Below, one piece after another: positions 39,912 through 52,200 of a DNA stretch of 64,000 bases (the stretch's first letter is position 1; each line of letters starts with the position of its first letter). Position numbers and translations under genes: made by a program. The stretch covers positions 1 to 64,000 of the IMG/VR virus record IMGVR_UViG_3300042558_000825. One strand, 5' to 3'. The DNA is from a virus. The notes below the pieces were generated by a model. The model ran no database searches. It was not told the origin of the DNA and was given only the letters and a program-made list of their open reading frames with translations.

Positions 39912-40213
39912 CGGTTAGTCTCTACTTCTTTCCATTCTTTATACCATTCTAACATAACTTTACTGTATGTCTCTTTTAGTAAAGATAGTAATTGGTCACG
40001 TTTAACTTGTACTGGATTATCAAAGTTATCAATAAGAATTACAAAGTTATCATCCATTGCATTTAAAAAGGCAATGAACTCAGGGGTAGCTTTCCAAAGC
40101 CCACCTTGTTCGGCAATGATAAATTTGCCATCGTATTTGTCTTTGAGTTGCGCTTTTGCGCTATTGTGATTGAAGCGGGCTTTAGCCTCGCTGATTAAGG
40201 TTTTGGTATCCAT
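39908..40213 (-). CDS. Unknown phage protein (101 aa)
   Basis: A 101-residue helical protein starting MDTKTLISEAKARFNHNSA. I chose the ATG at 40211-40213, with AGGAG five bases before it, over a GTG two codons upstream. A TCTAAATA late-like box lies 15 bases upstream. I believe relatives are common in T4-like marine phages, but no function is known to me. It leads the transferase genes. Confidence 0.75.
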   Translation of the reverse strand: MDTKTLISEAKARFNHNSAKAQLKDKYDGKFIIAEQGGLWKATPEFIAFLNAMDDNFVILIDNFDNPVQVKRDQLLSLLKETYSKVMLEWYKEWKEVETNR

Positions 40214-40228
40214 AAACACTCCTGAAAG

Positions 40229-40236
40229 TATTTAGA
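40229..40236 (-). promoter_or_regulatory. T4-type late promoter (variant)
   Basis: TCTAAATA on the minus strand, 15 bases before the 101-residue gene; AGGAG lies between. Confidence 0.5.
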
Positions 40237-40260
40237 TGAATACAGTACTGTTGTGAAATT

Positions 40261-41211
40261 TTAAGATCCTGAGCTGGTACCTGCAATTGAAATACTACCC
40301 CATGTATTAGAAAGATATGTTGTTTCCGGTGGTCTGACTGTGACAGTAGTTGCGGAGCCAGTTGTTACAGTTAATCCATTTGGTATTTCATCCCACACAG
40401 TATAAATTGTAATAATATTACCTTTATCTCCATTAGATCCAACCGTACCATTAGTCTTTACAAATATATTAATATTTGTACTTAGATAGCCGGCCGGGCC
40501 GGTTGAAGCTGTTTGATAAAATACATTTGCATTAGCAGTTGTCCAAGCATAGTAACCACTATTAGTACTAATAGTAGGTGTACTACCACCTCCACCTATT
40601 TTAGTTACACCATTGTACGATGTACCCGTAACAGTTACAGCACCCGAAGTAGGAGCACTCAATACTACCGTACCGACGTTACTAGCTAACCCGTTTAACA
40701 ATAAATTAATACCGGTGCCACTGGGATGTGTACAAGTAATTGCAAGTTGACCGCCTGAGTTAAAGAAGTATCTAGTTGCATCGCCATTGGCAAAAGTAAC
40801 AGTGTGTGTAAATGTAACTGCATTAATCCATGTACTGCCATACGTGGCAGTATTTGCAGTAGTTCCACTTTGTGATACTGCATTTAATCTGTTAGTGTAA
40901 ATTGTTTGTAAATTAGTAACAACGTTTGCGTTATATGTAATTGTATTTCCTGCAGAAGGTGCAGTGACACTAGTAATACTTGAGCTTTGATGTGACGCTG
41001 AGTTTGCAGTTTTAGTAATCAAATTAGCCCATTTTGCAGCGGTTACAGTATCACCGACAGCTACATTAGCCTCAGCCGTTTGTCCATACCCTGAGGCTGC
41101 AGAACCAATTGACCAAACTGCATTTAATGTATTAGCTGTAGCACCGGGCGATGCCCCCACAAAACCATTGTAGTCTGAAGCTTGGATTGTTCCATATTGT
41201 GCGTAACTCAT
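40261..41211 (-). CDS. Virion structural protein, beta-rich (316 aa)
   Basis: A Ser/Thr/Gly/Ala-rich 316-residue protein typical of phage tail or whisker proteins (starts MSYAQYGTIQASDYNGFVG; long beta-prone stretches such as LLLNGLASNVGTVVLSAPTSG). No signal peptide or catalytic motif. It follows the fibre protein at 41215 by a few bases (stop, then AAAGGAT and ATG), in the structural operon. Exact virion position unknown. Confidence 0.72.
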   Translation of the reverse strand: MSYAQYGTIQASDYNGFVGASPGATANTLNAVWSIGSAASGYGQTAEANVAVGDTVTAAKWANLITKTANSASHQSSSITSVTAPSAGNTITYNANVVTNLQTIYTNRLNAVSQSGTTANTATYGSTWINAVTFTHTVTFANGDATRYFFNSGGQLAITCTHPSGTGINLLLNGLASNVGTVVLSAPTSGAVTVTGTSYNGVTKIGGGGSTPTISTNSGYYAWTTANANVFYQTASTGPAGYLSTNINIFVKTNGTVGSNGDKGNIITIYTVWDEIPNGLTVTTGSATTVTVRPPETTYLSNTWGSISIAGTSSGS

Positions 41212-41214
41212 CTT

Positions 41215-42402
41215 TTATCCTTTAATTGAAACAAACGCTTCTACTGTTCCGACACCGTCTGTTGTTTTATTTGCTAAAGCACGACCAATTACATTGAAAG
41301 ATGTTGCTTCACCTAATGTGGCTGCCCGTGCAATTCCATTCCCTGCACTTACCAAACGTTGACCTTTACGAACTTTACCCGTAACTTTAACTTGCACACG
41401 ACCACCAACAGCGATCGGTGGATGAGAAGAATCATTTCCTGCACCTGCATTCATTAAATATGCCGCAGTGTTTGATACTACACCAAATACATCTTCGCTT
41501 AATTCAGATACTACTGCAGTAATTTCGGCTTCTCCGCCCAATTCAACAACAGTGCCTGCATCATATATAGCATCTGCTTCAAAACGTTCTGCCAAGTCAG
41601 CATATGATGCTTGCAATCTTGCACCGCTACCTAGTAGCCATATTCCATTAATATTTCCACCGCCAGAAATATTACTTGTAGTAATACTGCTAGGCTGTAG
41701 TGTTCCTGTATATGTTGGTAAATATAATGCTACGTTAGCATTACCATAAGATCCTGTTGGGTTGAAAGGTGTACCATTTGCATAGTAATAGTTGTCAGTT
41801 TTAATACCAGTTACTGCAACTAAGTTACCGTTAGTAATAATCATTGTATTACCTGATGCACCACCATTTGCTGTCCAAGTACCAGTAATTGTTCCGGTAT
41901 TAGTATTTGCTGCGCCTGCATTAATATTTGCTGTATTTAATGTAGTAACGTTACCTATAGTGATGTTAGCATTTGCAATTGTTGCATTAGCTGTTATTGT
42001 GGCTAAACGTACGGTAATGGTGTCGCCAGTAAATGCATTGGCAGCAGTGATATTATTTGCTTGTAGATTTCCTGTAACGGTAACTGATCCAAAAGTTGTT
42101 GTACCTGAACCACCTGACTGTGCTAATATAATCCAAGAACTTGCTGTTGTAGTTCCGTCTGCAGGGCATACACACAATGTATTAGCATTTGTGTTATACC
42201 ATAATTGACCTCGCAATGGGTTAGATGGAGGAACTGTGTCTGCAAAGTTTTCCATTGCATGAACAAAGTTAGTATCAAGTGATTGACCATACCCGGCGTA
42301 GTTCCTGCCCGGTAAGCCCAATGATGTACTAGTTGTGTTTATAGTACCGTCAGCAATGGTTGTTAGTACTGTTCCATCACTCTTTACAATCGTATATGCC
42401 AT
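41215..42402 (-). CDS. Fibre protein with peptidase_G2-like chaperone end (395 aa)
   Basis: The N-terminal 80 residues (MAYTIVKSDGTVLTTIADGT ... SNPLRGQLWYNTNANTLCVCP) look like a phage tail-attachment domain, followed by Asn/Thr/Ala-rich beta-helix-like repeats. The C-terminal about 130 residues (SYADLAERFEADAIYDAGTVVELGG ... VGGRVQVKVTGKVRKGQRL ... IGRALANK) match the intramolecular-chaperone/peptidase_G2 domain of phage fibres, which trimerises the fibre and may self-cleave. GATAAATA promoter and GGGGTAA ribosome binding site precede it. I believe it is a tail fibre or baseplate spike. Confidence 0.78.
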   Translation of the reverse strand: MAYTIVKSDGTVLTTIADGTINTTSTSLGLPGRNYAGYGQSLDTNFVHAMENFADTVPPSNPLRGQLWYNTNANTLCVCPADGTTTASSWIILAQSGGSGTTTFGSVTVTGNLQANNITAANAFTGDTITVRLATITANATIANANITIGNVTTLNTANINAGAANTNTGTITGTWTANGGASGNTMIITNGNLVAVTGIKTDNYYYANGTPFNPTGSYGNANVALYLPTYTGTLQPSSITTSNISGGGNINGIWLLGSGARLQASYADLAERFEADAIYDAGTVVELGGEAEITAVVSELSEDVFGVVSNTAAYLMNAGAGNDSSHPPIAVGGRVQVKVTGKVRKGQRLVSAGNGIARAATLGEATSFNVIGRALANKTTDGVGTVEAFVSIKG

Positions 42403-42425
42403 ATTAAATTACCCCGATATTCTGT

Positions 42426-42433
42426 TATTTATC
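42426..42433 (-). promoter_or_regulatory. T4-type late promoter
   Basis: GATAAATA on the minus strand, 23 bases before the 395-residue fibre gene. Confidence 0.65.
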
Positions 42434-43054
42434 TTAAATTGTCACTAAATTAGTCAAGCTTTGAATCCTGACCGTATAATCTATCTGTATTTGTCTATTC
42501 AAACTCTTTTGTACTGGGTGAAAAATCACATGTGTTAACAATCTAGTAATCACATTTCCATCACTATCAGTACCGTAATTTGCCAATAAACCCAACTCGT
42601 CAAAAACATAAGCCGAATCAGTTTGTGTACTGTTATCAAATGCATTTTGTCCTGCAGGCTCACCGTAGTCTAATAAACATTGAACTAAGATGTCAGTATA
42701 AACACGACCAGTAGTATGAGAAACTGTCATTTTATTACGTGTAGGGTCTAAATTGAAAACACTTGTATCGTCAACAATTTTAGCATAGGTTTGATTATAT
42801 AGGGCTGCATTTTGACCAGTAGTATTTGGGGGTAGATATGTGATAACACCTGTTTCATCTACACTTGCACCACCGTTCCCAAATGCCATCTGATAAATCT
42901 CACCGTATCCACGACTGCTTAATGTATCAGCAATGGCTTCAGACATGTTTTCGTAGTTAATCGCATTATGCTTATCTACTAAAACTTCACCGCTATTAGG
43001 GTCATAAATCTTTAAAAACCCTTCTACTTTATATGATAGTGTTATTACTGACAT
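42434..43054 (-). CDS. Virion/baseplate-associated protein (206 aa)
   Basis: A 206-residue protein starting MSVITLSYKVEGFLKIYDPNSGEVLVDKHNAIN. The segment FLKIYDPNSGEVLV has a close parallel in the 50-residue protein just upstream (HLKITDPNTKEILV), so the two share a small N-terminal module. A long acidic C-terminal part follows. ATG overlaps the upstream stop (TAATG). Position after gp6 and the giant protein suggests a baseplate or tail role; no T4 equivalent is certain. Confidence 0.72.
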   Translation of the reverse strand: MSVITLSYKVEGFLKIYDPNSGEVLVDKHNAINYENMSEAIADTLSSRGYGEIYQMAFGNGGASVDETGVITYLPPNTTGQNAALYNQTYAKIVDDTSVFNLDPTRNKMTVSHTTGRVYTDILVQCLLDYGEPAGQNAFDNSTQTDSAYVFDELGLLANYGTDSDGNVITRLLTHVIFHPVQKSLNRQIQIDYTVRIQSLTNLVTI

Positions 43055-43206
43055 TAGTTATCGCCTCTTGTTTGAACCAAAATCTCTTTAGTATTTGGAT
43101 CAGTTATTTTTAGATGAGATGAAAAGTAAAACCCACCATGCTCGTCCGGTTTAGGACCATATTCCTGTACAGGTTTAGACTTATTTTCTTCTATATTATT
43201 ACTCAT
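43054..43206 (-). CDS. Small structural-operon protein (50 aa)
   Basis: A 50-residue frame (MSNNIEENKSKPVQEYGPKP ...) ending in HLKITDPNTKEILVQ plus a short tail, a module repeated at the start of the next gene. An alternative ATG five codons earlier (43219-43221, immediately after the giant gene's stop) would give 55 residues. A GATAAATA late box at 43212-43219 sits five bases before the chosen ATG and overlaps the earlier one. No ribosome binding site is seen for either start. Confidence 0.62.
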   Translation of the reverse strand: MSNNIEENKSKPVQEYGPKPDEHGGFYFSSHLKITDPNTKEILVQTRGDN

Positions 43207-43211
43207 ATATT

Positions 43212-43219
43212 TATTTATC
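43212..43219 (-). promoter_or_regulatory. T4-type late promoter abutting a start codon
   Basis: GATAAATA on the minus strand, five bases before the 50-residue gene, between it and the giant gene's end. Confidence 0.5.
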
Positions 43220-43221
43220 AT

Positions 43222-46200
43222 TTAAGATATGGTCGTATTTAAGAAATATGCCGCATCAGTCTCGCTAATCTGTAACGGGTCTCCGTCAGTTACGTTATAT
43301 ATGTTGCTATTCCATGTTAAATTATAGTCTACACTAGGTAACAAATTATTAGATAATAATCCAAACATTTCAGAATATAACGGTATATAGCTTAATTCTG
43401 CAGTTCCGTTAGTTCCACGCTGTAATCCAGATATTGCATTTATTGCAATAGCAGTACCTGTACCCATACCTAATCCAGTAGCAGTAAACGTTAATCCTAC
43501 TGTATTGCTTGATGCACCTATACTAGTAAAGTTTGTTGTTCCTACAGTTTCAATAATATACTGTTGTCCAATTTTGAAGTTTCCAGATTGCAATATTGGA
43601 TTAACTGTTGTGAATTTAATTTGTTCTCCGTTAATATAAATTAAATTACCTTCAAGTGTTACAATAGCTAAACTATCACCAACAGTAACTTCATCATATA
43701 TTTCTAGAATTGGAGATAAGTCTATGATTACTATATCATAATTAGTAGAATTTATATAAGCATTTGTCGTATTGTTATAAACAGTAACTTGAGAAATAAT
43801 ATTCTTGTCTGCTGTTAATCCTATACTTGTTATACCATTCACTGCAGCCGGTGCTACTACGTTTTGTGTAATCTGGTCAGTTATTTTAGTTACATCATCA
43901 ACATATATTACTGCATCAGTATAATATATTGGTTGAACTATCCAAGTTCTAGTATTACTATTTGATCGGAATACTGAGCCAGTGCCATTTTTATTAACAT
44001 TTTGTAAATATACTAATTGATTAGGTGTAGCACTAGATATCATACTAGTAATGATGATGTCATCTCCTGTGACAATCTCTGTCAAAATGCTTAAATTATT
44101 ATTAGCATTTAAATACAACTGAGTTGAAGGGACCCGATATCCATTAATAGTAACCCATAATCTATCAACATTACTTTGTTCCCAATCACTATCTACTACA
44201 AATATACCATCTTCCCATATATATCCACCTGATAGATATGTTGATATACTAGTTACTGGATCGTTAACGGCTGATATACTTGATGAGTATGAAGTATTAT
44301 ATAGATCAACTTGAGTACTACTAATCACATGAACATAATATGTATTATTATTTAATTGAACTGAACCTATAGTCCCGTCAATACGTATTAAATCATTTGT
44401 AGTTAAATTATGAGCAGTAGAAGTAGTTACACGAACTGCAGGAGTTCCTCCAACATATGCTAACATAGTACCGGTAGCAGTTCCTGGATTAAAAGTTGAA
44501 CCACTTAATGTTGTTGATATAGTAAACGTACCATCGTACGGATAAGTTACTGATTTCACATAGTAAACAGTACCGTTGGTTAATACATTTCCAAGTTGTG
44601 TTCCTTTAAATATAATTGTTTGGTCAACAATAAAACCACTAGTGTTAGCACATGTTAACAAATTACCAGTACTAGATACGGCAGTTACAATAGTAGATAC
44701 AATAGGTGGTGTAATTTCATTGTCAATATTGATAATAGTTGATACTGTTTTATTTGTTATATCGTATTGAGTATTAAAATATTGACGTTCAGTTAAATTA
44801 AAACTTGTTACAGCAATAGTATCTAATGCTGACGGTGTTAACGGTGTTCCACCAATAAATTGTAAGGTGTCAGTACTACTATTAATGGTATATGCTGTAT
44901 CAAGTAAACGTACTCCGTTTATTTCTACTATAGCATTAGTAGGATTATCACCACCAACAAAGTTTGTTAGAGTGAATGGTCCACTAGTACCATTACCTAT
45001 AATAGTTTGTATTTCTGGGATAGTATAACCATATTGTGACGGATATGTCTCTCCAAATACAGTATATGCCAAATAATCTAACGTAACATCATACTGTGCA
45101 GAAAAAATCATTTTTGCAGAAATACCGTTATCTGCTATACCAAATGAATAGTCATTCGTAATTCCAGTTGCGCCACCTACCGCATCTGAAAGTGTAATAA
45201 CAGTACCACCCAATGTAGCAGAGATAGTAAACTCATTACCATCAAAAATTGATTCAATATAATATACTGTTTGCGGTGTTATGTCATTTCCAAACATTGT
45301 GTCACTAAACACAATTCTATCTCCTACTGCCATTCCACTAGTTGTATTACACGTAATACTATTATTTGAACTGTTAGTTTGTGTGATTCTGTTAGTATGA
45401 CCCAATATCAATTTAGTACCATTATGATATACAATAGGATCACTCCATACTGCACCACTACCGGTTTGTATTACAATATCCATTGAACCAGAATCGGTAG
45501 TTATGATAAATGTAGGTCCAGCTACTCCATCAGTTATTACATCTGAAATTGTAATTTTGTTTGTTACGGTACTAATAGTTTTAACATAATAATGAGTATC
45601 TGCTACTATTCCACCAAACACATCACCTTGGAATATAATTTGGTCATTTAAAGTAAAGTATGCAACATTTTCACACAATATAGTGTTATCGGTACTATCT
45701 GTCTCTGTTGCTATTACATTAATAGGTTCAGTTCCCGGTCTAATAACACCAGATCCAGAAGAACGTGTAGCTGTAAAGTTACAATTTAAATTAATTTCAT
45801 TAAATCCAGTTACTGTATTAATACGAATAGGGTCAGTCTGACTATTAGATTTTTCTAGTTGATCACCGTTACCTACTTCGTAAACTTCTACCACCAGTGA
45901 GTCCCCTGCAGGCAAACTACTAGGTAATGTAATTGTTTTTACCAACCAATCTACAGTGAATGAGGAAGGTGAATATAACCTTGTAGATAATCCAGTTACA
46001 CTATCTACTTGGAATACTGACAATTGCGCTGGGAATTCAACTAAATTATCAAAGCTAAAAGTTAATTGACCAACTGTTGGTGTAATCTGAGTAGATACTA
46101 CATTGTATCCAACATGTTGATATGTTTCAACATCCCAGTTTGTACCTGGACGAGTTGTAACTATCATTGTTAAATTGTCAGATACTACACCAGGTACCAA

Positions 46201-49200
46201 TTCTTCCGGACCATAACCTGACATAAAAGGATCGCCTTGAACGTCATATATTGTAGGTAGTGTGTCAAATACTCCTACATTAATCCAAGTTATTCCGTCA
46301 GCACTTTGTAATATAACATTATTATTACCAGCTATTACAAATTCATTATCAATGTTGTTCCATGTTATGCCATTTAAATTTTCAGTTGTTATATCAGAAT
46401 CAGTTACATCTGTCCAAGTAACACCGTCATCTGATGACGTTAGTATTGCACCTGCTTGTCCCACAATTACAAACAATCCTAAATCACTTGAATATGCAAC
46501 ATCTTTTAAGTTGTAACTTCCTGTTCCTACATTTACCCAGTTACTACTATTAATAGATGTAAATATAGTTCCATTGTCACCTACTATGATAATAGTATTA
46601 TTACCACTAGTTACTCCATATAATGTTTCTGCCGATCCAAAAGGTGTAATATTTGTCCAAGTTATTCCATCTAGGCTATTTAACACAACGCTTTGAGTTA
46701 TTGTTGGTATTACGCTGTAGTCCGGACCATATCCTACTGCCACAAATCCATTAAAGTTATTGATAGTTATACCTGAAATACCGTATAAAATAGAACCGTA
46801 AAAATTATATACTTCTATCCAATTATATCCATCGGTACTAGATACAATATTATTACCAGTAGCAATATATTTTCCGTTTAAGTATGAAACACTATATAAT
46901 TGTGTACTATCTATAGATACCGTACCGTCAACTAAGCCAGTAGTAGCCCAAGATTCTCCGTCAGTACTAATAAAGATAGGAGTTGCCGTGTTAGTAGAAG
47001 TTATTATATATTTTCCATTAAAATAACCAATGTCAGATAATCCTACCGGTTGTTCTGATAATTTATTAGAAGGCCACGATGTACCATTAACACTATTAAT
47101 AATTAATGAATATGTAGGCGTATTAGCAGAGCCAATATAAGTAACTCCATCAAATAATATTGAAGCAGTATCTACTTCTACTGGACTAAATGCTTGGTCC
47201 TGTAATATAGTATCTAATGTGTATTCGTCTGCTGGCGGGAATGCATTACCTTGGTATGTGCTATTTGGATAAGTTATACCTTCTACTAATTGAGTTAAAT
47301 CTAATCCAGGCATATTAGCTGTTGGTTGATAGTAACCCATAATTCTGTCTAACGCATTTAATTTTCTGCTATCGCTAGATAATAATTCCCATTTACCAAA
47401 TATAAACTCAGTATCATTATTACTTACAATACATTGATAAACTCTGTTATTATATTTGACAATACTCTGATTGAAATAGAATGGTTCTGGTAATAACGTA
47501 TAATCACCTGCAGTGTATGGGAAATCTATTCCACTAACTGGAATCTGTAATAAAGGATCACTGTATACTTCACACTCTGTAGCAGATATAACTTTTAAGT
47601 AATATTGTTCAACAGTTTCATTTGGAGTACCAGCGCAAATTACTGATAATATTTCTCCATTAGTATCTATCGTATTGACAGTCATTACTAAATCATTTGC
47701 AGGAGTAGTACCGGCTAATGCAGTTCCTAATATAGTTATAGTATTATTAATAGCATACCCTTCTCCAGCATCTGCAATATTTACGCTATAACCACCTAAA
47801 ACCCAACTTACATCAAATTCAGGAACTAATGTAGGTGCCTGTGTCATTGTTACATTAGCTGACGTATCTGTTAATGGGAATTCCCCGCCCCCTAAACTTG
47901 CTGATACTTTAATATAAGGTTGTCCTGTAATACCCATTGTACCGTTTTCACCGGTTAAATCAACTTCAGTTCCTCCAGGAACATTAGATATTTTAAATTG
48001 AGTACTAGTAATTGGTGATACGATTGTATCTATTATATAATAGGTTGTGTCTAAAACTACACCTCCTAAACCAGTACCAGTAAATGTTACAGGCATTTCA
48101 TTATAGAATCCCGCTGTACTTGTACAAGTTAATACATTGCCTGCGCTAGTAGAGGTTACTGTAGTTTCTACTATCCCATTTGCTACAATCCAATAAGTAG
48201 TTCCACCAGTCAATCCGCCGTAATTACTAGCAAATTCTACTGGCATGTTATTGTATATGTTAGTTAATCCACCACTGGTAGTAGTTACACTTAAATAATC
48301 ACCGTTAGCTAATGCATTATCTATAGTACGTACTAGTAGATTACTGTCAGTTCCAATTAATCCTGTATATGTAGAAGATGTTGGGTAGAATGTAAACTGT
48401 TGTCCTGTAATTTGTCCTGGGCTAACCGGTAAACCGACATTGCAAATCATTGATCCTGTCGCAGTTGTCAGTTGGACAATGTTCTTTTGGTCTGTACCTA
48501 AACATGTGCCGGTTACATTACTAGGGCCAAGATTAAATGCTCCTCCATTAATTACAGTAGAAACTTGAAAATTATTACTATCAATTACCGCACGTACATA
48601 ATAAGTTGTACCACTAATTAAATTACCAAAATCTGAAACTACTGAGCCACTAATCACCATGTCAGTAAATATTATTGGGTCATTAATTGATAAGCCCAAT
48701 GTACCGGTACACGTGATATAATCAGTACTTGCAATCACGCCTGTTACATTAATAATTAACGGGTCCTGCACTGTAGACATAGTAAATGTGGTACTATTAA
48801 CTACTGTAGTCACATAGTATTCTTCATTTTCTATGATTCCACCAAATACACTACCTGTAAAGAATATTGGTAAATTAGTATAGAATCCAGTAGTACCTCC
48901 TAAACCAGATCCCGTTAACGGAATTGTTATTGTATTTGTTACTGCAGTGGTATTAGTGGTATTTAATATGCCAGGATAGAATAATGTAACAACTGCAGTA
49001 TTAGTAACTTCACCTACGTATAACAATAGGCCAGCAGAACTAATTGTAGCAGTATTTAAATTAAATGTGCCTCCACCGATTGCGGCAGATATAGTAATAT
49101 CAGTATCATTCAATATGGTTTTTACATAGTATGTTGTACCATTAACTAATAAACTATTGCCTACTGCACCCTGAAATTTAATTGGCATATCAACATAGAA

Positions 49201-52200
49201 ACCAGTTGTAGGACCAACACCACCTTCATCAGGAGCACCACCGGTTGAAGGAGCAATAGTAATTATATCACTAGTTCCTCCTGTAGTTGATACTACATTT
49301 CTTGTACGTGAGCTCCAATTTAAAGTTTGGTCATTAGTAACACCTTCTATTTCAAACACTGCACCCTGGGCACTAGCTAAGATAGTATCAATTGATGGTT
49401 GAGTAGATTCTAATGTTATACTTGAACTAGATATTCTTACTGAATTGTTGTACAATCCTGCATAAAAACTGCCATAGAATTGTCCACTTTGCCAATCAGA
49501 TAATTCTGAAGTATAACTTGTTCTATCAAATCTCAATGCTATTTTATTTTCTCTAATTGGAACTGCAGTTGACACACAGCTAGCTCTTGCACTAATACTT
49601 AACAAGTTATTAGAACCAGTACCAGTAGTATACAATACAACTCGGTCGGTATCATTGATTGCATCTCTATACGTTGTATATAATGCAATATTAAATGTTG
49701 GAGTTGATTCAAGTACATTAACATAGTAATATTGATTAACTTCTAATCCACCTACTGCAGTTGTATCAGTACCTATAGTATATTTTATTAAATCACCAGT
49801 TTGTAATAAGGGTAACGGTAATATTATTGTATTAGTGAAAGTGTCAACATCGGTTGAGGTAAACGGTAATCCTATAGAAGGGTCAATGACAATTTCTGGT
49901 AACACTACATAACCATCACCCGGATCAATAACATCAATACGTAATATAGAATCTAAATTCATTACGGCTTGTAATATTGCAGGTCTTCTTGGTTCCGGAT
50001 ATATTGACGTATCAATGTATGCTGTTATTCTAGGTGGCTCATTATATGCACGGCCGCCATTTAATAACAATACCGCTGGTAAATCAATTGTTATAATTTC
50101 TCCCGGAATATGTACAGAAATTGGTGTACCATCAACACCGCGTGTTAAGCCAAATAATGTATTATTTGAACGGTCAACTCCTGCATATCCTATTAATTCG
50201 TCACCTATTAATATAGTTCCATTAATGGGGAATCCATATGCATTATCTACGGCAAATGATCCAGAATTCAATGAAATATAAGATGCTAATACAGTGATTT
50301 GATAATCATTAACTCCGGTAATACTTAGTCCGTAATTATTAAACCATTCTTTATACGCACTGGTTTGCCATATAGGGTCAGTGGGTAGATATTGATTAAT
50401 TGCACTTGGATTACTATATACTAATTCAGGAGTAATAAATTGTTGTACGTCAGTATTATATTGTGACGGTAAATCAAAATCAGTAATAGTCCCTGCATAT
50501 AATTCAGAACCTGTATATTTAAATAAGAACTCTTTAATAACTACATGATAAGGTTTAACTTCATTAATATATCCTGCCAAGAAATCTTGATTATCTGATC
50601 GGAATACTTCTAGTGGTAATAATTCACGTATAGTATGGCCAACATCAATAAACGATGTTTTATTTAACCACGGTAAATAATTTTGTGATTCAATTGTTTC
50701 ACTTTGAATATATTCAAATAATAATACTAAACTTTTGTTTCTATAAAGCAATAACTCATTGGTATAAATTTCTTCATTTAATGCTCTTACAATACTACGA
50801 GTTTCCTGCGATGGATATGTATCATACGGAGTGGTGTCAAAGAAATTATCTCCGAATCCTAATCTAGCAGTTGAATAATCCCACAAGTCACTACTAAACT
50901 CAATAGTGCCATCTTGTAGACCTATACGTTCCCACATATTTAAATTAGTATAAACATAGACTTCAGATTTACCATCACCATTAGTAGTGACAGTTACAAT
51001 TAATCCTGGCGTTGCATCTATTGTTGCTAAATCAGCATAGATAGGAACCTGTAGTGCTGATTTGGTGTTATTATCATATCCAGTAGCCCACCAATTAATA
51101 TAATTCCAATAATCGGTTGTATTATACTTAGCACCTTCAGCAAATGCTAAGAATGATGCAGTACCTGTATTTCTACTAGAGCCGGTTGCTGGTCCAGTAG
51201 CAATAAACGTGATACCTGCAGTATTACTTGCGGCGCCTATACTAGTCCAGTTTACATCTCCTACAGTTACAATAGTATATGTTACATTGGCTTGACAATT
51301 GCCTGCAACAATGGTTTCTATAATTGTTGGGTTTTGTGTATTTAAGAAACTAGCATTTCTTGTTTCAGTAATAGGATATTGTGCTAATACATCATTAGCG
51401 TATGTCAAATAATTTTTCAATGCTAAAAATCTATTAACAAAGAAACTTTGTCTTGGTCTAGCATAGATACCGTATTGTACTGGTTTCGGTAGATACGGAT
51501 CAGGAACAACACCGCCTGATTCATCTACTCCGCACAAACTATCTAACATTCTATCATACAACGATTCAGGAACATCCAATCCATTAGTAGTAGGTAATCC
51601 TGGTAAGAAGTCATCCGCATAGTTAGTACGAATTAAGTTATATAAACTATGTGAAACATCATCATTAGTTCCGGTTGAAAAACCAATATGTAATACGGTA
51701 TCATTTGCATTGATATTATCACCGCAATTATATAATCCATATATATCTTGTTCTAGTGGTGCAAAATAACTAATCCCAGAGTTAATAGGAGAAGCAATAT
51801 ATGATTGAATAATACTATCTGCTAAAGTTTTTCCTGTTTTAGTGAATATAATATTAGTATTTCTAACCCAATAGTAATACACTGGAGTCAGTACACCGGA
51901 AGCATTTAAGGTGTATTCAATTGCATATGACTCTACATCAAACACAGTGCCTGGACCAGCATAACTTATAGGAGGAACATCACTTGTTATCCAACTGTAT
52001 ACTGTTACATCACTTCCTGGGAATACTTGACCCCACCATTTGCTATCATATACTATATCATTTTGATGGTAATTTACAAATCGTGTAGTACTTGTATTAA
52101 ACCATATTTGTCCAATTTGTACTGCTCCCCAAACCATTGCACCCTTATTAATATTAGGACTATTATAACCAGCTGGATCAACATTAGATATCACATCAAT

